Origin: Euphorbia lathyris | Taxonomy: Eukaryota > Streptophyta > Magnoliopsida > Malpighiales > Euphorbiaceae | Direction of reading: 5' to 3' | Length of the DNA stretch: 64,000 bases | Assembly (NCBI RefSeq): GCF_963576675.1 | Contig: NC_088918.1 | Coordinates: 56,563,501-56,627,500, forward strand | In this document: positions 11,487 through 23,739 of the stretch, one piece after another | How the letters are laid out: each line of letters starts with the position of its first letter | How positions within the stretch are numbered: position 1 is the stretch's first letter | The notes under the pieces: generated by a model | Databases searched by the model: none | Told to the model about the DNA's origin: nothing | What the model saw: the letters and a program-made list of their open reading frames with translations, nothing else | Program-made: the position numbers and the translations under genes

Positions 11487-14466
11487 CTAGGTTAAGGGCT
11501 TTGTCAACGGATCTGCAATGTTGTTCTCAGTAGGTATTCTTTCTATTCTCATATCTCCTCTTGCCACAATTTCTCTTACAATGTGGTATCGCTTCAGGTA
11601 ATGCTTGGATGCATTATGAGACCGTGGTTCCTTTGCTTGCACAATGGCTCCATTGTTATCACAGTACAGTGTAATGGGATTTACAATGTCAGGCACCACA
11701 CCAAGTTCAGTAATGAACTTCTTAATCCAAACCGCTTCCTTTGCTGCTTCCGCAGCAGCGATATACTCTGACTCGATCATAGAGAAAGCTACGCTTCCTT
11801 GCTTGGAACTCTTCCAGCTGACCGCGCCCCCATTCAAGATAAACAGGTATCCTGATTGGGATTTAAAATCGTTCTCATCTGTGAGATGACTGGCATCTGA
11901 AAATCCTTCTATTTTCAGATCCCCTTCTCCGTACACTAGGAACATGTCTTTATTCCTTCTCAAGTACTTAAGAATGTTCTTGACGGCATTCCAGTGCTCG
12001 TCTCCCGGATTACCTTGGTAACGACTCGTTATACTTAACGCGAATGCTACGTCAGGTCTAGTGCAAAGTATAGCATATATAATCGAACCGATTGCGCTGG
12101 CGTACGGGACTACAGCCATGCGCTTCTTATCATCTTCAGTTTTAGGACATTGATGATTGTTTAACTTTACTCCATGTATCATGGGTAAGTTACCTCGTTT
12201 CGATTCAAGCATGCTAAACCGCTTTAGCACCTTTTCGAATGTATGTAGCCTGTGAAAGACCAAACAGTCTTCTTGATCTATCTCTATAGATCTTTATACC
12301 AAGTATATAAGCTGCTTCACCAAGGTCTTTCATGGAGAAGTTACCTAATAACCATACTTTTACCGACTGTAGTAGAGCTATGTCATTACCCATTAATAAT
12401 ATATCGTCCACATATAATATCAGAAATGCAACTGAGCTCCGACTTGCTTTCTTGTAAATGCAAGCTTCTTCGCAATTTTGTTCGAAACCAAATTGTTTTA
12501 TGGTTTCGTTAAAACGCTTGTTCCAGCTTCTTGATGCTTGCTTGAGTCCATAAATGGATCTCTGAAGTTTGCAAACCTTGTCTGCATCCTTTGATATGAA
12601 ACCTTCAGGTTGCATCATATATACATCCTCAAGCAGGTTTCAGTTTAGGAAAGCTGTTTTCACATCCATTTGCCAAATCTCATAATTGTAGTGAGCGGCA
12701 ATAGCGAGCATTATTCTGATTGATTTGGACATAGCCACAGGAGAGAAAGTTTCGTCATAATCAATTCCTTGTTTCTGATGATATCCTTTCGCTACTAACC
12801 TAGCTTTGTAGGTGCTAACCTTTCCATCCATGTCAGTCTTCTTTTTGAAGATCCACCTGCACCCAATGGGTTTTATCCCTTCGGGTGGATCAACCAAAGT
12901 CCACACTTGGTTGGTGTACACGGAATCCATCTCAGAATCCATGGCTTCGAGCCATGCTTTAGAATCTGGACTGTTAAGAGCCTCTTCGTAGTTTTCGGGT
13001 TCGTCGTCTAACACGGGAACCTCATCATCATCTCCCACTAGAAAACCATATCTAATTAGGAGTTCATGAACTCTTTGTGATCTATGAATGGGTGGCACTT
13101 GAGTCTCATCTAATGGGACTGCTTCAGGTTCCTCAACCGCCTCTGTTGTTTCAGTCGGTGTTTCTTGTTCTTGAACTTCATCAAGTTCAATCATGCTTCC
13201 CTTTTCTGTTTCTTCGAGAAACTCTTTCTCCAAGAAGGTTGCGTGCTTGGATACTATTACTTTCTGATCATCTGGGTGATAGAAGTAATACCCCACAGTT
13301 TCCTTAGGGTATCCAATGAAGAAACACTTATCAGATTTAGAATCTAGTTTGTCTGACGCTATGAGTTTGACAAATGATGAATAACCCCATACTCTCATGA
13401 ATGAGAATGTGGGTTTCCTACCAACGAACAATTCATATGGTGTGGAACTAGCGGATTTAGTTGGTACTCGATTTAGGGTGAAGAGGGCAGTTTCTAAGGC
13501 ATAGCCCCAGAATGTCTTTGGAAGTAATGCTATGCTCATCATGGATCGTACCATATCTAGTAAGGTACGGTTCCTCCTCTCGGATACACCATTGTGTTGT
13601 GGTGTATAGGGAGGTGTCCATTGTGAGCATATCCCACATTCAGTTAGATAATTTAGAAAATCATCTGAAAGATATTCGCCACCTCGATCGGATCGAAGTA
13701 TCTTTATTTTCTTTCCTAATTGATTTTCTACTTCATTTTTGAAGCATTTGAATTTCTCAAAAGCTTCGGACTTGTGCTTCATCAAGTAGATATAACCATA
13801 TCGGGTATGGTCGTCTATGAAGCTTATGAAGTATCTGAATCCTCCTCTTGCTTGGACTGACATAGGACCACATACATCGGAATGTATTAATCCTAGAGTG
13901 TCTGATACACGCTCACCTTTATTGCTAAAGGGTGTCTTTGTCATTTTACCTTTTAAACATGCTTCACATGTTTCCAATGATTCAGGATCAATTGAATTTA
14001 TAAGCCCATCTTGATGTAGCTTAAGCATGCGTCTTTTGTTTATATGGCCTAAACGACAATGCCACAAGTAAGATGAATTATCTAGCTTATGTCTTTTGGT
14101 ATCAATTGCGAAAACAGAAATTTTGTCATCTAGCACATAAATCCCATTTTGTGATATTCCTGAAAAATAGAAAATCCCATCTCTATAAAAATCGCAATGT
14201 TTGTCTTTCATTGAAATATGAAAACCATCGTCAACAAGACGGCTAATAGAAATAATGTTACGAGACATTTCTGGAACATACAAACAGTTCCCTAATTCTA
14301 TTACAAGCCCAGAGGGCAAACTTAAAGCATAATCTCCAATGGCGAGGGCGGCAACTCTTGCTCCATTTCCTACTCGCAAGTTTATGCTTCCTTTCTTCAA
14401 TTCCTTAGTCCGTCTGAGTCCCTGAATATTCATACAAATATGAGATCCACATTCGGTATCTAATAC
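11487..14466 (-). pseudogene. Copia1 pol: protease, integrase, reverse transcriptase, RNase H
   Basis: Minus-strand copia pol in the standard order. The protease motif reads VLDTECGSHIC, so the catalytic Asp-Thr-Gly has Glu for Gly. Integrase has the zinc finger WHCRLGHINKRRM with CEACLKGK and the core motifs SDVCGPM, RSDRGGEY and NGVSERRNRT. RT opens with NQVWTLVDPPEGIKPIGCRW, has a TGA at about 12640, and continues with LYVDDILLMGND. A one-base shift near 12235 moves the rest into the frame 12263-11487 with TRPDVAFAL, GFSDASH and ADPLTK, the RT thumb and RNase H regions. The breaks make it nonfunctional. Confidence 0.93.
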
Positions 14467-16003
14467 CTAAGATTCAGACTGTGAAATTGTATTTATTTCA
14501 ATATAAAACATACCAGATGTTGAAGTCCCGGCTTCTCCCTTCTTGAGGGTAGCTAGGTACACCAAACAGTTTCTTTTCCAATGCCCTTCTTCACCACAAA
14601 AGTGGCACTCTCCTTTGGGCTTCTTCACTTCCCTTCCCTTTGTTTCGGTGGGCATGGCCCCCTTGCCTTTCTTAGGATGGTTTGGATTGGGAGAGTTCCC
14701 TTTCCTCTTCTTTGATCCTTCAATAGCAAGGGCCGGTATCCCCTCGTTTTCTTTCATATTGGGCTCGACTGTCTCGAGCATATTTGCAAGCTCTTCAAGA
14801 GAGGTTTGTAAGCCACTCACTTGGTAGTTCATGATGAACTGCGAGTAACTCTCGGGGAGGGACTGAAGAAGTAAGTTTACACTTAGTTCATGATCCATCG
14901 CATCTCCAATACTAGAAAACTTGGTGATTGATGTGCGCGACGCCTAATGGTAGAGTTTCTACGACGAAATGTATATATTATGAGTGCGGACTCTATATCT
15001 ATGGATGTGATCTTTATAAATTGCTCTTAACTCTACTAGACGCTACGACTACTTAGGGGCAAGTGTACCCCGTCGTATCAAGTAATAATCCGGTTAAGAC
15101 CGGGTATCGAATCCACAGGATTTATAACTGCAAGTATTAAACGACTCGGTTTTATACGTTATCTAAGCGGTGAATACTTTGGGGTTGATGTGGTAACCAA
15201 CTACAAACTACTCCTAACTACGGGTGAGACAAATTTATATAACAAAACTCTACGAAATGATATGGAAGGCGATAAGTTATAAATATGACAAACAATGACT
15301 CTTAATATATAAACGGTTGATGATTTACTCTTGCAATGACGACTACGTGTAGTGTGACCGACCCGTGAAGTACTTAGACTATGTGGTTCCTAGTCAAGGC
15401 GTGTCTAATGCTTGGGACCAGAAATTAGGGCCCGTAAGTTCCGTGGTTTGTCAATTCCTACGGTTTCCGGAGCGTCACTTCCGGTAAGGCAACACCTATA
15501 TGAATCCCTAAAGATAGCCCGAATGGCGTCGGAAATCGCGGTCTTCCTACACAATAATCAATTACGAATATCAAAACAAGTAGCAAACATCAACACAAAT
15601 ATAAAGAAAGAGATTATGAATCATAAGTTATAAATATGGAGAATGTAAATATGAAATACAACCAAGCCTAGTACATAGGAAGAGTACAAGCTAATTAGCA
15701 AGTAAAAAGGGAAGAATTCACCCTCGGAACTAGCTAACCGGACTCAAGGCCGTCTCTTAGGACTTGGAGGTGGAACTTTCGAGCTTGGTGAACGGAGGTG
15801 GAACGAAACTTCGACGGAATGCCGGAATCAACGAACAAGCTCTCAAGGTGATAGAGAATTGCTATATAAAATCTGAATCTAAAACTAAAATAGCAAGAAC
15901 TTCAAAATATGAAACTTGTCTATACAAAGAGGTGTGTGAAATGAGTGCTAGTCACTCCTATTTATACACATCAAGCTAGGGTAGATTTGTAATTTTACAA
16001 AGT

Positions 16004-16142
16004 ACAAGCATGGAGCAAAGCATGGAGCAACATGATTTTGTGCATATTTCCCATTCCTACAAGCATGGAGCAAAGCATGGAGCAACATGATTTTGTGCAT
16101 ATTTCCCATTCCTACAAGCATGGAGCAAAGCATGGAGCAACA
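16004..16142. repeat. 55-bp tandem repeat, 2.6 copies, within the solo LTR
   Basis: The unit begins tacaagcatggagcaaagca and ends atatttcccattcc; copies start near 16004, 16059 and 16114 and are nearly identical. It is absent from the related LTR at 39074-40765, so it is a recent local expansion. Confidence 0.9.
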
Positions 16143-16211
16143 TGATCATAATGACCCATTCCTTCAATAATTTCCTGCATGTGGACTTAATTCGGGTCTT
16201 GTTGTCTCGAC

Positions 16212-16507
16212 CACGCCCCGTGTATAGTGATATACGCCGCGCGTGTTTGAGCTCCTGGCGTTTTATTGCTTGAAATACACCATTTACGCCTTGCGTATCC
16301 TAAAACACGCCTCGCGTACCGATGGTTGACTTAGGAGACAATGCAGTCTGGCGTTTATGATTGGGCTCATCATTGCATCTACGCCCCGCGTAGATTGGGG
16401 TACGCCCCGCGTATCAGTGGTTGGATCCCACGTGGAGTCTACGGATAAGGCAATTATTTCTGACTAAGTGTTCCACGCCCCGCGTGAGGAGTGATACGCC
16501 CCGCGTA
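16212..16507. repeat. Four pairs of quasi-palindromes TACGC-CCC-GCGTA in the solo LTR
   Basis: Eight units of 13 bp near the form TACGCCCCGCGTA start at about 16212, 16233, 16285, 16306, 16380, 16401, 16473 and 16495. They fall into four pairs whose members are 21-22 bp apart. The arms TACGC and GCGTA are inverted around CCC. The same design occurs in the other Athila-type LTR and in its UTR. Confidence 0.85.
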
Positions 16508-18513
16508 TTTTGGTAGATTTCCACTCCTTGCTCGTACCTGAAATACAATTCTCGAGAGCCAAGTTAGCTTGACGTTTTATTTTCTAATATTAATCAAACA
16601 TAAGGAAAATTAACCGAAAGTATGGAATTTATTTTTATTTTGTTATTTTATTAAAACACTCTATTTTTGTAATTAAACTTATTTATTTCATCCAAAATTA
16701 ACCCGTAAATTACGCTAAAAGATAGGGGTAAAATACCCCTATCAGTGATAAGGCTAATCATCTTGACACAATGTGCCATTACAGATGTGCCCACCTGCAT
16801 CCTGCATCTATATAACTGTTTTGTTATCTCGTAGCGTTCGCACAGAGTTTGATTCATAAACAACTCTTTCAGGTGCGCGACCATGGAATAGGCATCCATT
16901 TCTACATATTGCCTTTTCAATTCCGGTTTCATTGATGCAAGTATGATGTCTCCCGCATGATCTTCATCAGCCTTATGCTTCAAGTAAGCATAAAATTCTT
17001 GGTAGGGAGCACCATCCGTCGGGTAAGGGGGTATCGGTGTATCAAGTACATACCCTTTCTTCTCGAACTTCAAAACGATTTTGAGGTTGCGATACCAGTC
17101 GGTGAAGTTTGAACTGTTCAACTTGTTATCGGTAAGTATATTTTGCAGATTGGTGTTAGTCATGATTTTAAGAGTGTTTTAATATAACCTGAGAGTGAGA
17201 AAGAGTAAACGTACGTCATTCATTTGCTTTAAAGTACATCAATCTCAAATTATAGGTCTTTTGATTCATTTTAAATTGCTCTCACTATTTTGCCAAATTA
17301 ATAGCCCTCCATATTAATTCGAAGAATTTCACAAATCCTTTAGTGAGCTAGGATCCTAACTCCTAAGATTTCGCCTTGAGTTTGCTCAACAAGCTAGTCT
17401 CATTTGTTAGGTAGATTCATCTAATCAATCACATCTTTAATGTGATTCCTAGGTTATTGGGTTACTATCCACATTAGTAACTAATATGCTATTCACAACC
17501 ATATTGCCCATTAGTTTATGACAACATGAGTTTCGATAATTCAGGTGTTACCATAATCTAATTTAAGTATTACCCCATATTCATGAAAGAATGATTTTCG
17601 ATAATTCAGGTGTTACCATAAGACCCCGAGCTTGAGTTTGCTCAACAACCCAAAGGCCCCCAGTACTGCCGGCTGAATTATAATATTAGGGAGGGGCAAC
17701 CGATTTTAATAACTTGCTTATTTACTTAACTTTTAATTAGTGAGGAATTTTTATTTCAAGTCTCATAATCTAACTTAGTCTTGATTTTCTTTAGCATACA
17801 TCAGACACATACATTGGTGTTATGGACATATTATCTAAATTATTCCGTTGAGTCAGAGACGGAATAAAGGGCCAAACCTAGGGAAATACTAACTATTATA
17901 TATTTCTCTTTAGGTCCTTCGTCTTCTCCATGGCGCCTTGAAATTACATATTAATTTCTATTCTACTAAAGAAAACTTCAATTAACTTGAAGGGAATTAG
18001 ATGAGAGGAGAAATTACAATAGATAGTAGAAAGGCAGGACTCGCATGCCCTATTTCAAAAATACCAAAAGACTAAAAGATGGTCCAAATATGTCAATAAC
18101 TCCAAACATGCATAGACTCAATTAAATAAATTTAATTGGTTGATTACATAAATACTTTATGTAATGTTTAGGTTAATCACATTAACACATCAAAATAACT
18201 TTCATCCAATTTTAATTCTAACAGTTTCGTATCTTCTATATTAACCTTTTAGATTAATACAACTATACAAAACTTTAATTATGCATGTCCCAATTATTTT
18301 GATTTCAATTCATTTAATACTTTTGATTTACAAATAGGTAAAACAAACTTTTAAATAAACTTTTCATTCGATAATCAAAACATAAAACTATTAATTTATG
18401 AAACATATATACATAAATATATTTCAAACTGATTTTAAAACGATTTTAAAATAAGTGGGTCTCGGGCCGGGCCCGAGGTCAGCAGCCCTAACGCGTCTGG
18501 CCAGTCGCTGCGC

Positions 18514-18586
18514 GGTTGCTGCCGCGAGGCAGCGACCACGCGACAGCAGCCGGGTTGCGCCGTGAGGCACGACCCGAGCTGCTGTC
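18514..18586 (-). other. Hairpin pair in the Copia1 leader
   Basis: Hairpin A spans 18542-18586: the arms GACAGCAGC and GCTGCTGTC are perfectly paired, and an inner GC stem closes a 4-base loop. Hairpin B spans 18514-18537: GGTTGCTGCC pairs with GGCAGCGACC around GCGA (plus-strand reading, one wobble). Both have counterparts in the Copia2 leader with different outer stem bases. Confidence 0.75.
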
Positions 18587-18596
18587 AATTTTATTT

Positions 18597-18601
<5 letters not shown>

Positions 18602-18649
<48 letters not shown>
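18602..18649. repeat. (TA)n microsatellite
   Basis: About 24 TA repeats in the Copia1 leader next to the hairpin pair. Confidence 0.95.
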
Positions 18650-18652
<3 letters not shown>

Positions 18653-18968
18653 TTTTAAAACGGTTTTAAAACGATTTTCAGAAAGTAAGAAAACCTATTA
18701 TAGATTTTCCGTTTTATCTTTAGAATCAATAAAACTAACTTTTATCAATCTAACTATAAAACTAATAGATTTTGTTATAATGATTATCAACCAAAATTCT
18801 TAAGAACATATGCATAAACTATTTTAATTAACAATTAATTAAAACTTATTTATCTTTAGAACTAATTAATCAAAACAGTTTTGTTAATTAACTTAACTAT
18901 AAATATTTATTCAATCTGATTGAAAAAACTTCTAAATTTTCATATATGAAATAATGGATTTAACGCAG

Positions 18969-18980
18969 GCTCTGATACCA
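18969..18980 (-). other. Copia1 primer-binding site (initiator Met-tRNA)
   Basis: Minus strand TGGTATCAGAGC follows the 5' LTR end after a one-base spacer, the usual copia PBS complementary to the 3' end of initiator Met-tRNA. Confidence 0.93.
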
Positions 18981-18981
18981 C

Positions 18982-20803
18982 TAAAGGAAAATAGGCTAAC
19001 ATTGGCAGCGGAAATATAAAATTTTTAACCTATTTCCACTAACCCAAGATCCGTTAATCATTATTTCATATAAAGAGGGATAGAAATAAATACCTTTTAG
19101 AAGTTCTATCTACCGTTGCAAACGAAGTGCCCACAACTCTTACTTCGAGTTCCCAAGCACAAAACAAACAATTGAAGATCAAGTTAGAATTCAACCGTAT
19201 ATAACAACCAAAATAGATTGTCTCTAATTAATCAACAAAAGATCAAGGATAAAGAGAAAAGAGATATAATCAATTGAACGGAAGGAAACGGTGGATAATC
19301 TCGTCCTTATGGTGTGGGTCGAAATTCTCTCTCCCGGCTTCGTATGTGTCTTGTCGAAAATTACACATGGGGGGTATTTATATTCTCTTGTATCTAAACC
19401 CTAGTTAGATAGAATTAGGTTACTAAATAAGAATTTAATTCGGAATATAATTCTTATTTATTATCTATAATTATATCTTAAATATAAAGATAATAATAGT
19501 AACCTTATAGGATAATAATAGGTGCAATTTAATCTCATTAAAACTCCTAACTTATTTATCCTTTAATTAATTTAATTCACAATTATAATCTAATTAGAAT
19601 TGTTAAAATCAAATTAAATGTTTATGTATTATACATACATAAAATCGCCCCACCCCATGTACTGGGCCTTAGCAGACTCAGTTGGGCTTCCATCAATTAA
19701 TTAATATCCGTTTCTCTTTTGGGTTCCAAGTCTTATGTATGACCCATTAGGTTCTTATTGCTTCTAGCCGTACGCAACTATTAAATTAATTTTCACAGAA
19801 TTATATTTAATTTTTGCATAACGGAATGAGTACGCAAAATGTGATTAGCAAATCTGAAACATTCCCCCAGAGCTATAAGAAGACAAGTTGATTCTGTCGT
19901 TGACCTTTCCGTATTAGTTACAGTATAATTCGATCCTTTATCAACTACATCCTTGAACTGAATCTTATGACTATGGATAATGTCAAGTCACATATAGCGA
20001 GACGTTCGTTTTACTTGTACAGGACGAGTCAACTCCAATTAGATAGGTTAAGTGAAATCTGTATTTCAAGTCTTAAGTTATCACCTTACAAGGATTTAGA
20101 GTCAAGTCTTCCACAAGCGATCCATGGACGTATCTCCCATTTATCGTGAGTGATAAATGCTCAATCCAATGTATAACTATCATGCAATTACTTCCTGTGA
20201 TACCCAACGTCTGCCGTTCACACCCCATAGTCATCTCTGTTATGGATCGTGTTACAACAGGATCAAAGCATCACATTCCGTAATCCAGAATTACTAATTA
20301 ACATTCCTTTGAGTCTGAGGATTACTTATACCTATTAATACCAATGAGATGAACATGTGATAAGGATGAATCTACCCATCCTGTTATCTCAAGTCGGGTC
20401 CCCAATCCTAATGAACTCCTTTTCATTGGATCCACGTAACTGTCCAGATATCTGTATATATGAAGCTTGTGAGATCAGCTTTCTGTCTCGACAGAAGACA
20501 TTGTTACATGCAAGTCTCAGCAGTGATATATCAATCCTAAACATATTACTTAACTTGGGGTGGTTTTAAGTTTATTAGTTTATTATAAAGTTTCGTCTCA
20601 CTTCATGCTTGTATGAACACTTTATAATCACTTTAAACAAACTTATGGATTTCCTTTTATTAGACTTTATTTAGTTCTTAAAAGGGATTGCCTTTATATA
20701 GTTATGAAAACATATCTCATTAAAACAAATGATATAAAGAACACTTCATTTACATTAAGTTTCCATCCTAGAACAATTGTCTATAGGACACTAAACCCCA
20801 ACA
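18982..20803 (-). repeat. Copia1 5' LTR
   Basis: 1,822 bp, starts TGTTGGGG on the minus strand. The far end reads TTTA where the 3' LTR has TTCA, a single change in the terminal dinucleotide. A TATA-like AATATAAATA lies at 19384-19375 on the minus strand. Confidence 0.95.
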
Positions 20804-20808
20804 CGTAC

Positions 20809-21110
20809 GAGTTTGATGGCATCAGAGTCCATAGTTTTCTAGTATAAACCTTATAGCTGAGCCTTCTTTGCGATGGCTCGGGCCCCTTGGTGGGATCCGC
20901 AAACACCCTAGTGTATCTTTTTTAGGTAGTGGTCCCCTTCTTCTTCCAAAATGCACTTCAACCAGGGCTGGGAGGAGGCTTTCCGGTACAGGATTCCGTT
21001 ATGAAGGGCGTATCTCCAAGATCTTCATACAACGAGCGAAGCCTGCGCTTTATCCTCTAGGAGGAGTCCATCTTGCAGGAAGTTGATAATGTTTCTCCTC
21101 CAAGTTGTAG
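20809..21110 (-). pseudogene. Tat1 integrase N-terminal zinc-finger part
   Basis: Minus-strand translation in broken frames gives NGILYRKASS and a GVCGSHQGARAIAKKA block, the HH half of the integrase HHCC finger. Stops are scattered through it. The region ends at the Copia1 insertion; the CC half resumes at 9598. Confidence 0.7.
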
Positions 21111-21177
21111 TCGTGGAGTCCTCGTGGTTGATCTGAAGAGAGCACTCAGCTTGAATCGTAAAGAAGGGTTGATGTCA

Positions 21178-21684
21178 CTAGATTAGAGTGTTGATATCAC
21201 TAGATTGTTCTCCTGCTTCCAGGGCGGTAATGCTGCCTGCCTCCTCGTTCTCCTCGCGTGGTATTAATAGTAGGGTGAAGATGATTCCCTTAGTGGTGAG
21301 ATCGAGGATAAGTGCTCTTGCCATTGTCAAGTAGGGGGACATGACATGATCTTTGGCATTGTAGGGGTCGTTGATATGACAGACCACTAGCTTAGAGTCT
21401 GAATAGATGGTGATCCGACCTGCCACCAATGTCTTGGCAAGCCTAAGTGCTTCTATCAGTGCTTCATACTCTGCTTGATTGTTTGTAGTGGGGAAATCTA
21501 GCCAAATGGCATATCTGAGATGAAGGTTGTTAGGTCCTCGAGTGGCGATGCCCGCCCCGGCTCGGCCTGGCCTGCATGATCCATCGACGCTCATACTCCA
21601 CTGGTCGGCTGATGTCGTCTCGGTTGTCGGGGTGGCATCCGCAGGCACGGTCCCAGTGAATTCTAGGAGGAAATCTGAGAGCAC
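21178..21684 (-). pseudogene. Tat1 second RNase H (archaeal-type aRNH)
   Basis: The frame holds SVDGSCRPGRAGAGIATRGP, NNQAEYEALIEALRLA and TIYSDSKLVV, which are the Asp, Glu and Asp blocks of the RNase H type acquired by Tat-lineage elements downstream of their own RNase H. The C-terminal block is degraded (PREENEEAGSITALEA). It lies between the first RNase H and integrase, the diagnostic position. Confidence 0.85.
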
Positions 21685-21827
21685 TTGTGCCTTAATGGTA
21701 GTTCACAGCTCAAGCGGATGTCGAATTGTGAGAACCAAATTGACCAGTTTGTGATCTTTCCTGAGACTTCGGGTTTCTTGACAGCCTTCATTAAAGGGTA
21801 ATTTGTTTTGACAACGACAGTATGAGC

Positions 21828-22850
21828 TTAAAAGTACGGCCGCAGGCTCTCTACAGCCTGCGATATTACAAACAAAGCCTTTTCGACCTCGGAGTAGCGG
21901 ACCTTGGCCCCCTTAAGCACTCTGCTCAGAAAGTAGACCGGGAAGACTTCTTCTCCTCTTGTCTGTGTCAGTACCATTATAATGGCTTCCTCTATGATGG
22001 CTTCCTTTGTGATGGTGAAGTAAAGATGAAGGTCTTTTCCCGGTGTCGAGGCCGACAGTAATGGTGGGGAAGTGAGAAAGCTTTTGATGACATCGAAAGT
22101 TGTTTGGCAGTCTGTCAACCAGGTGAACAAATGCTCATTCTTCAGCGCTTTGTAAAAAGGGAGGCATCGTTATGCTGAGCAGGAAATGAAATGTCCCAAG
22201 GCGATAAGACGACCATTGAGTCCATGTACCTCCTAGAGATTGCGAGGTGCCTTCATCTCTAAGATTGCTTCTATTTTTGCTGGGATGGCCTCGATTCCTC
22301 TTTCTGAGACGACGTAGCCGAGGAACTTTCCTGATCGGATCTCGAAGAAGCACTTCTCTAGGTTCAGCTTCAGGTTGTACTCCTAGAAAATGGTGAACAC
22401 GTCCTCTAGGTCTCGCGGGTGAGCGCGTTCCTCTATGCTGAGAACAATCATATCGTCAATGTAGACTTGTACCATCTTTCCAATGAGATGGGAGAACATT
22501 CTGTCGATCATCGTTGATATGTCGCTCCTGTATTTTTAAGGCCGAAAGGCATAACGTTATAACAGTAAGTGCCTTCGTGGGTGATAAAAGATGTTTTTTC
22601 TGTGTCCGCTGGGTCCATTGTTATTTGTTGAAATTTCACGATAGCATCAAATTGCGATAGGATTTTGTGACCAGCTGTCTGATCGACGAGCTGATCGATA
22701 TTAGGCAAAGGGTAACAATCCTTAGGGCACGCTTTATTTATATCCGTGAAATCTACACACATTTGGTACTTCCTGGTAGCTTTCTTTACAAGCACAACAT
22801 TAGAAAGTCAGCCCGAGTAATGCACCTCCCGAATAAACTTTACAGCTAGG
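21828..22850 (-). pseudogene. Tat1 reverse transcriptase and first RNase H
   Basis: RT blocks appear in broken frames: CVDFTDINKACPKDCYPLPN and YCYNVMPFGLKNTGATYQR in 22795-22508, then a YIDD box near 22445 in another frame. The linked RNase H (22130-21828) has FTWLTDCQTTFDVIKSFLTS and PVYFLSRVLKGAKVRYSEVE. Multiple frameshifts and stops separate the pieces. Confidence 0.85.
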
Positions 22851-23218
22851 AGTTTTTGGATTTTGGCCTTGACAGCTGTTTGCTTATCTTGAGCCTGTAA
22901 GCACTTCTTCTACTTGACTGGTGCAAAGGCCGAGTCAATGTTGAGCCTGTGGGTGGCTTGCTCGGGAGATACTCATGTGATGTCTTCGGTGCTCCAGGCG
23001 AATAGATCTGCACTTTTAGTGAGCACGACCTTGATTGCCTCGATAAGATCAGGTGCCATCTATGTTCCGACCTTCAATTTCAGCTCACCTCCGAGGGAGC
23101 AGTCGACGACGGGCTCGATGGGCATGGTGTTATAACCCCTCATGTCTATGAGGTCGTCCTCCAAGCACATTGTTGCACGGGGTTGCGTAGCCTACCATTG
23201 GATCTTTCTGGCTAACAT

Positions 23219-23599
23219 TCAATTGCCTGGCACGGTGATCAAGTTGCTATAGCAAAGCAAAGTGAGGCATAGGTCGAAGACGTTAACAGTGGCTTTCATA
23301 GCCGCGAGTAGAGGCCTCCCAATGATGGCGTTGTATGCTAGGGGGATGTCAACTACTACCCACTCGGCCACCCGTTCCAGCTCCTTTTCGTCTTGAGTTA
23401 GGACCACTGGAAGCGATATGATTCCTTTGATCGGGACCTCAAAATCAGATAGTCCGACCAGAGGGAAAATGCCCGCCCGCAGGGCGTCACCGACATTCTT
23501 CATGGCGCCTAGGGCTACCCAGGTGAGTAAGTTTACCGAGCTTTCTGTGTCTACCAGCACCCTATGCACACTGAAGTTTGTGATATTGAGGGTGATCAC
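23219..23599 (-). pseudogene. Tat1 protease
   Basis: Aspartic protease frame with VHRVLVDTESSVNLL followed by AYNAIIGRPLL. The catalytic Asp-Thr-Gly is Asp-Thr-Glu, consistent with a G-to-A change. Length and flanks fit the gypsy protease between gag and RT. Confidence 0.85.
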
Positions 23600-23739
23600 G
23601 AGGGCCTCTGAGTGGGTGGTCCGGAATGGAGGCTACAATGTTAGGGTCTCATTTGTCGCTTTCCTCTTGCGGGAAGCCCCTGGGGCACCACCGCGTGCGG
23701 GATCCCCCTCCCTAATTACATGAATCTCGCCCTGAAACC

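Larger units (their letters stand above)
14929..16744 (-). mobile_element. Solo LTR of an Athila-type element, inserted in Copia1 gag
   Basis: A 1,816-bp unit flanked by a perfect GTGAT duplication (14924-14928 and 16745-16749). On the minus strand it starts TGATAGGGG and ends CATCA. It has no internal coding region or second LTR. It is homologous end to end to the 3' LTR of the Athila-type element at 39074-40765, as shown by the shared phrases gtaccccgtcgtatcaagtaa and aatacaattctcgagagcc and by the paired CG-rich motifs. Recombination between two LTRs is the simplest origin. Confidence 0.9.
14467..17163 (-). pseudogene. Copia1 gag, split by a solo Athila-type LTR
   Basis: The N-terminal half (17163-16750) starts MTNTNLQNILTDNKLNSSNF, a copia Gag start, with WYRNLKIVLKFEKKGY after it. 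The C-terminal half (14928-14470) has LLLQSLPESYSQFIMNY and a zinc knuckle CHFCGEEGHWKRNC (CX2CX4HX4C). The halves stay in the same frame if the 1,816-bp insert and one GTGAT copy are discounted. A TAG at 14467-14469 then separates gag from protease at a place where copia elements usually carry Trp, suggesting a G-to-A change. Confidence 0.9.
17164..18968 (-). other. Copia1 untranslated leader
   Basis: About 1.8 kb lie between PBS and gag ATG on the minus strand with no long frame. They contain GC-rich hairpins at 18514-18586 and a TA microsatellite at 18602-18649. Two near-identical phrases around ttcgataattcaggtgttacc occur at about 17535 and 17590. The leader is homologous to 37757-39073 of Copia2. 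Confidence 0.75.
9599..20803 (-). mobile_element. Copia1: Ty1/copia LTR retrotransposon inserted in Tat1 integrase
   Basis: LTRs of about 1.8 kb (9599-11412 and 18982-20803) enclose gag and pol in copia order (protease, integrase, RT, RNase H) on the minus strand. The PBS matches initiator Met-tRNA. Flanks are TGTAC (9594-9598) and CGTAC (20804-20808), a 5-bp TSD with one mismatch. A solo Athila-type LTR interrupts gag. The polyprotein has at least two stops and one frameshift, so the element is defective. Confidence 0.95.

Noticed and set aside
14929..16744. The 1.8-kb insert in Copia1 gag as a complete non-autonomous element
   Set aside because: It has TG and CA ends and a 5-bp TSD but no internal repeats, PBS or PPT, and it aligns end to end with a bona fide 3' LTR at 39074-40765. 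A solo LTR explains it better.
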